A stretch of 19,241 nucleotides of DNA. Origin: JAYPEY01 sp047618185 (GTDB taxonomy: Bacteria; Verrucomicrobiota; Verrucomicrobiia; Limisphaerales; JAYPEY01). Where the stretch lies: NCBI GenBank assembly GCA_047618185.1, contig JBLHKZ010000089.1:1-19241 (forward strand), given 5' to 3'. The translations under genes were made by a program, and so were the position numbers. This document shows, piece by piece, positions 18,149-19,241 of the stretch. Every line of letters begins with the position of its first letter. The first letter of the stretch is position 1. The notes under the pieces were generated by a model. It saw nothing but the letters and a program-made list of their open reading frames with translations. It made no database searches and was not told the DNA's origin.

Positions 18149-18735
18149 GACAGAGTTTGTTGGTCGGATTGTGGCATTAGCGATGACAACGCGACGGTGA
18201 GTTTTTCACGAGCCCGGCAAATGTGCTGCCTGGCGACCGCCTCGCTGCATTCCAACGCGACGGCGATATCACGATAGGAAGCCTCTTGCGTGAAGCGCAT
18301 CAGGACAGCTTCCGCCTGGGCTCGCGGAAGCCGGGAAATGGCTGCGAGAATCTGCTCCTCCCGCTCGCGCGCCTGAAGTCGCTGAGCCCCGTCTCTTCCT
18401 GAATCCGGGATGGGGTCTGATGATTCGAGCGATACTTCCTTTTCCCGGCGCCGGCGGTTCTTGCGCAAGATGTCGTAGGCCGCGTTGACGCAGATTCTCA
18501 GAATGCAGGCCGGCGGATGCGGGTGCTGGCGCACCTTGGCCAGACGCTTCCAGACGGTCGCCAGCGCCTCTTGGAATGCGTCCTCAAAATCATGTTTGTT
18601 ACGAACGACGCGCCAGATCGAGTCGATCATTTTCTTGCTGATCGGATCAATCAGATCCTCGAACGATGACAAGTCCTGGCTCACGGACCGGTTTGTGCGC
18701 TCTTGGTTGCTGGCGGTTGGGATTCCCATCTTCAC
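18145..18735 (-). CDS. ECF-type RNA polymerase sigma factor
   Basis: About 196 residues. Sigma-2 region at about 25-96, with HDFEDAFQEALATVWKRL (the DAFQE core-binding motif) and ILRICVNAAYDILRKNRRR (promoter -10 recognition). Sigma-4 region at about 128-182: ISRLPRAQAEAVLMRFTQE, then the helix-turn-helix SYRDIAVALECSEAVARQHI. Region 3 is absent, as in extracytoplasmic-function sigma factors. The start is GTG 18735 or ATG 18729; neither has a ribosome-binding site. It is translationally coupled to the membrane partner downstream by an ATGA overlap, so it probably directs genes of the envelope, possibly including the secreted enzymes nearby, though no shared promoter motif was identified. The sugar-kinase gene lies 65 bp upstream on the same strand. 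Confidence 0.92.
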   Translation of the reverse strand: MKMGIPTASNQERTNRSVSQDLSSFEDLIDPISKKMIDSIWRVVRNKHDFEDAFQEALATVWKRLAKVRQHPHPPACILRICVNAAYDILRKNRRRREKEVSLESSDPIPDSGRDGAQRLQAREREEQILAAISRLPRAQAEAVLMRFTQEASYRDIAVALECSEAVARQHICRAREKLTVALSSLMPQSDQQTLS

Positions 18736-18800
18736 TGAGTATACGTTTGCGAGCGTCGGTTTGTGACAACTCTTTGGGGAAAACGATTGATGGCGGCGGC

Positions 18801-19241
18801 TCAGGCCTCAAAAGGATTCCGCAACGATTCTGGCAGGTCGGGCGTGGCCCCGTTTTGCGAGCAGACGTAGGCCGCGATTTCGCAGGCGCGGCGGTTGATC
18901 TCGTCGAGGGGGACACTGCGCAGAAGTCCGTGCGCCAGGACGGCGGTGAAGGCGTCGCCGGCGCCCACAGTGTCTTTGACGTCCGACGGGACGCCGGGCA
19001 GATCGCTGACACTGTTTTCTCCGACCAATAACGCGCCCTGGTCGCCGCGGGTCAGGGCGACCAGGTGCAGCTCGTGTTGCTCCCGCAAAGCTTGTAGGCG
19101 CGCGACTGGCTCGGCGTCGCGGCCCTCGGGATCGACAATATCGATTTCCTCGTCGTTGAGCTTGAGAAGGTTGGCGAGGAAGAGCGAATCGTCGAGGGTG
19201 TCGTCGTTGTAGAAATGCTGGCGGAGATTGACATCGAAAAT
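18801..19241 (-). CDS. PfkB-family sugar kinase, C-terminal part (5' end outside window)
   Basis: The frame is open to the right edge and gives the last 146 residues. FDVNLRQHFYNDD at the visible start matches the FDxNxR sugar-site strand of fructokinase-like PfkB kinases, followed by LLKLNDEEIDIV and VALTRGDQGALLV. The PfkB signature 2, DTVGAGDAFTAVLAHG, carries the anion-hole GAGD and catalytic Asp. The ending, CEIAAYVCSQNGATPDLPES, is typical too. It phosphorylates a sugar using ATP in the cytoplasm; fructose is the most likely substrate by motif similarity, with ribose or others not excluded. The TTG at 19088 is inside the protein, not its start. It lies upstream of the sigma gene on the same strand. 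Confidence 0.88.
   Translation of the reverse strand: MFDVNLRQHFYNDDTLDDSLFLANLLKLNDEEIDIVDPEGRDAEPVARLQALREQHELHLVALTRGDQGALLVGENSVSDLPGVPSDVKDTVGAGDAFTAVLAHGLLRSVPLDEINRRACEIAAYVCSQNGATPDLPESLRNPFEA

Noticed and set aside
18738..18769. Possible promoter of the sigma-factor gene on the minus strand (TTGTCA and TATACT)
   Set aside because: The spacing is 20 bp and the -10 box touches the start codon, so a normal promoter there is unlikely unless the mRNA is leaderless.

Overview
The window reads as chromosome of a GC-rich, SD-poor Gram-negative bacterium, most likely a member of the Verrucomicrobiota (less likely a planctomycete). The grounds are three. The succinate dehydrogenase is of the three-subunit cytochrome b558 type. 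Many genes encode secreted proteins of families that are typical of Verrucomicrobiota and Planctomycetota: ThuA, FAD_oxidored, short neutral-ceramidase homologues, and a protein with a 'DPFDGKPLRY' tail. Hardly any gene has a Shine-Dalgarno sequence in front of it. This placement rests on family knowledge and is not proven by the sequence.

Layout, left to right. (1) 2-1132: 3' part of a CbxX/CfqX-type AAA+ ATPase ending in a zinc ribbon. (2) 1143-3269, minus strand: a secreted protein of unknown function, preceded by what looks like an internally deleted sortilin/BNR-repeat protein. (3) 3377-4072: a HAD hydrolase. (4) 4294-7711: the sdhC-sdhA-sdhB operon, whose genes overlap by ATGA at both junctions. 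(5) 7774-8142, minus: a small CoA-binding protein. (6) 8255-9658: a secreted neutral-ceramidase-like hydrolase. (7) 9694-9793: a 28-bp perfect inverted repeat that looks like a palindromic mobile or REP-type element. (8) 9884-11179: an all-helical repeat protein gene split by one in-frame TAG. (9) 11217-12806, minus: a secreted isochorismatase-like plus ThuA fusion, divergent from (10) 13003-15102, a secreted FAD-dependent oxidoreductase with a golvesin/Xly-type C-terminal domain, and 15332-16867, a second one with a Tat signal. (11) 16880-18735, minus: an ECF sigma factor and an overlapping membrane-anchored partner with a LolA/RseB-like domain. (12) 18801-19241, minus: C-terminal part of a PfkB sugar kinase.

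How the genes fit together. SdhCAB is the core respiratory/TCA complex. Most of the rest looks like accessory periplasmic or cell-surface catabolism: ceramidase-like hydrolase, ThuA fusion, two exported flavin oxidoreductases and a sugar kinase, with the sigma/membrane-partner pair as a candidate regulator of envelope functions. No CRISPR array, phage, insertion sequence, rRNA or tRNA gene was seen. The best candidates for something unusual are the sigma-factor partner with an extracytoplasmic LolA-like sensor domain, the isochorismatase-ThuA fusion, the 28-bp inverted repeat, and two damaged genes (the BNR remnant and the TAG-split gene).
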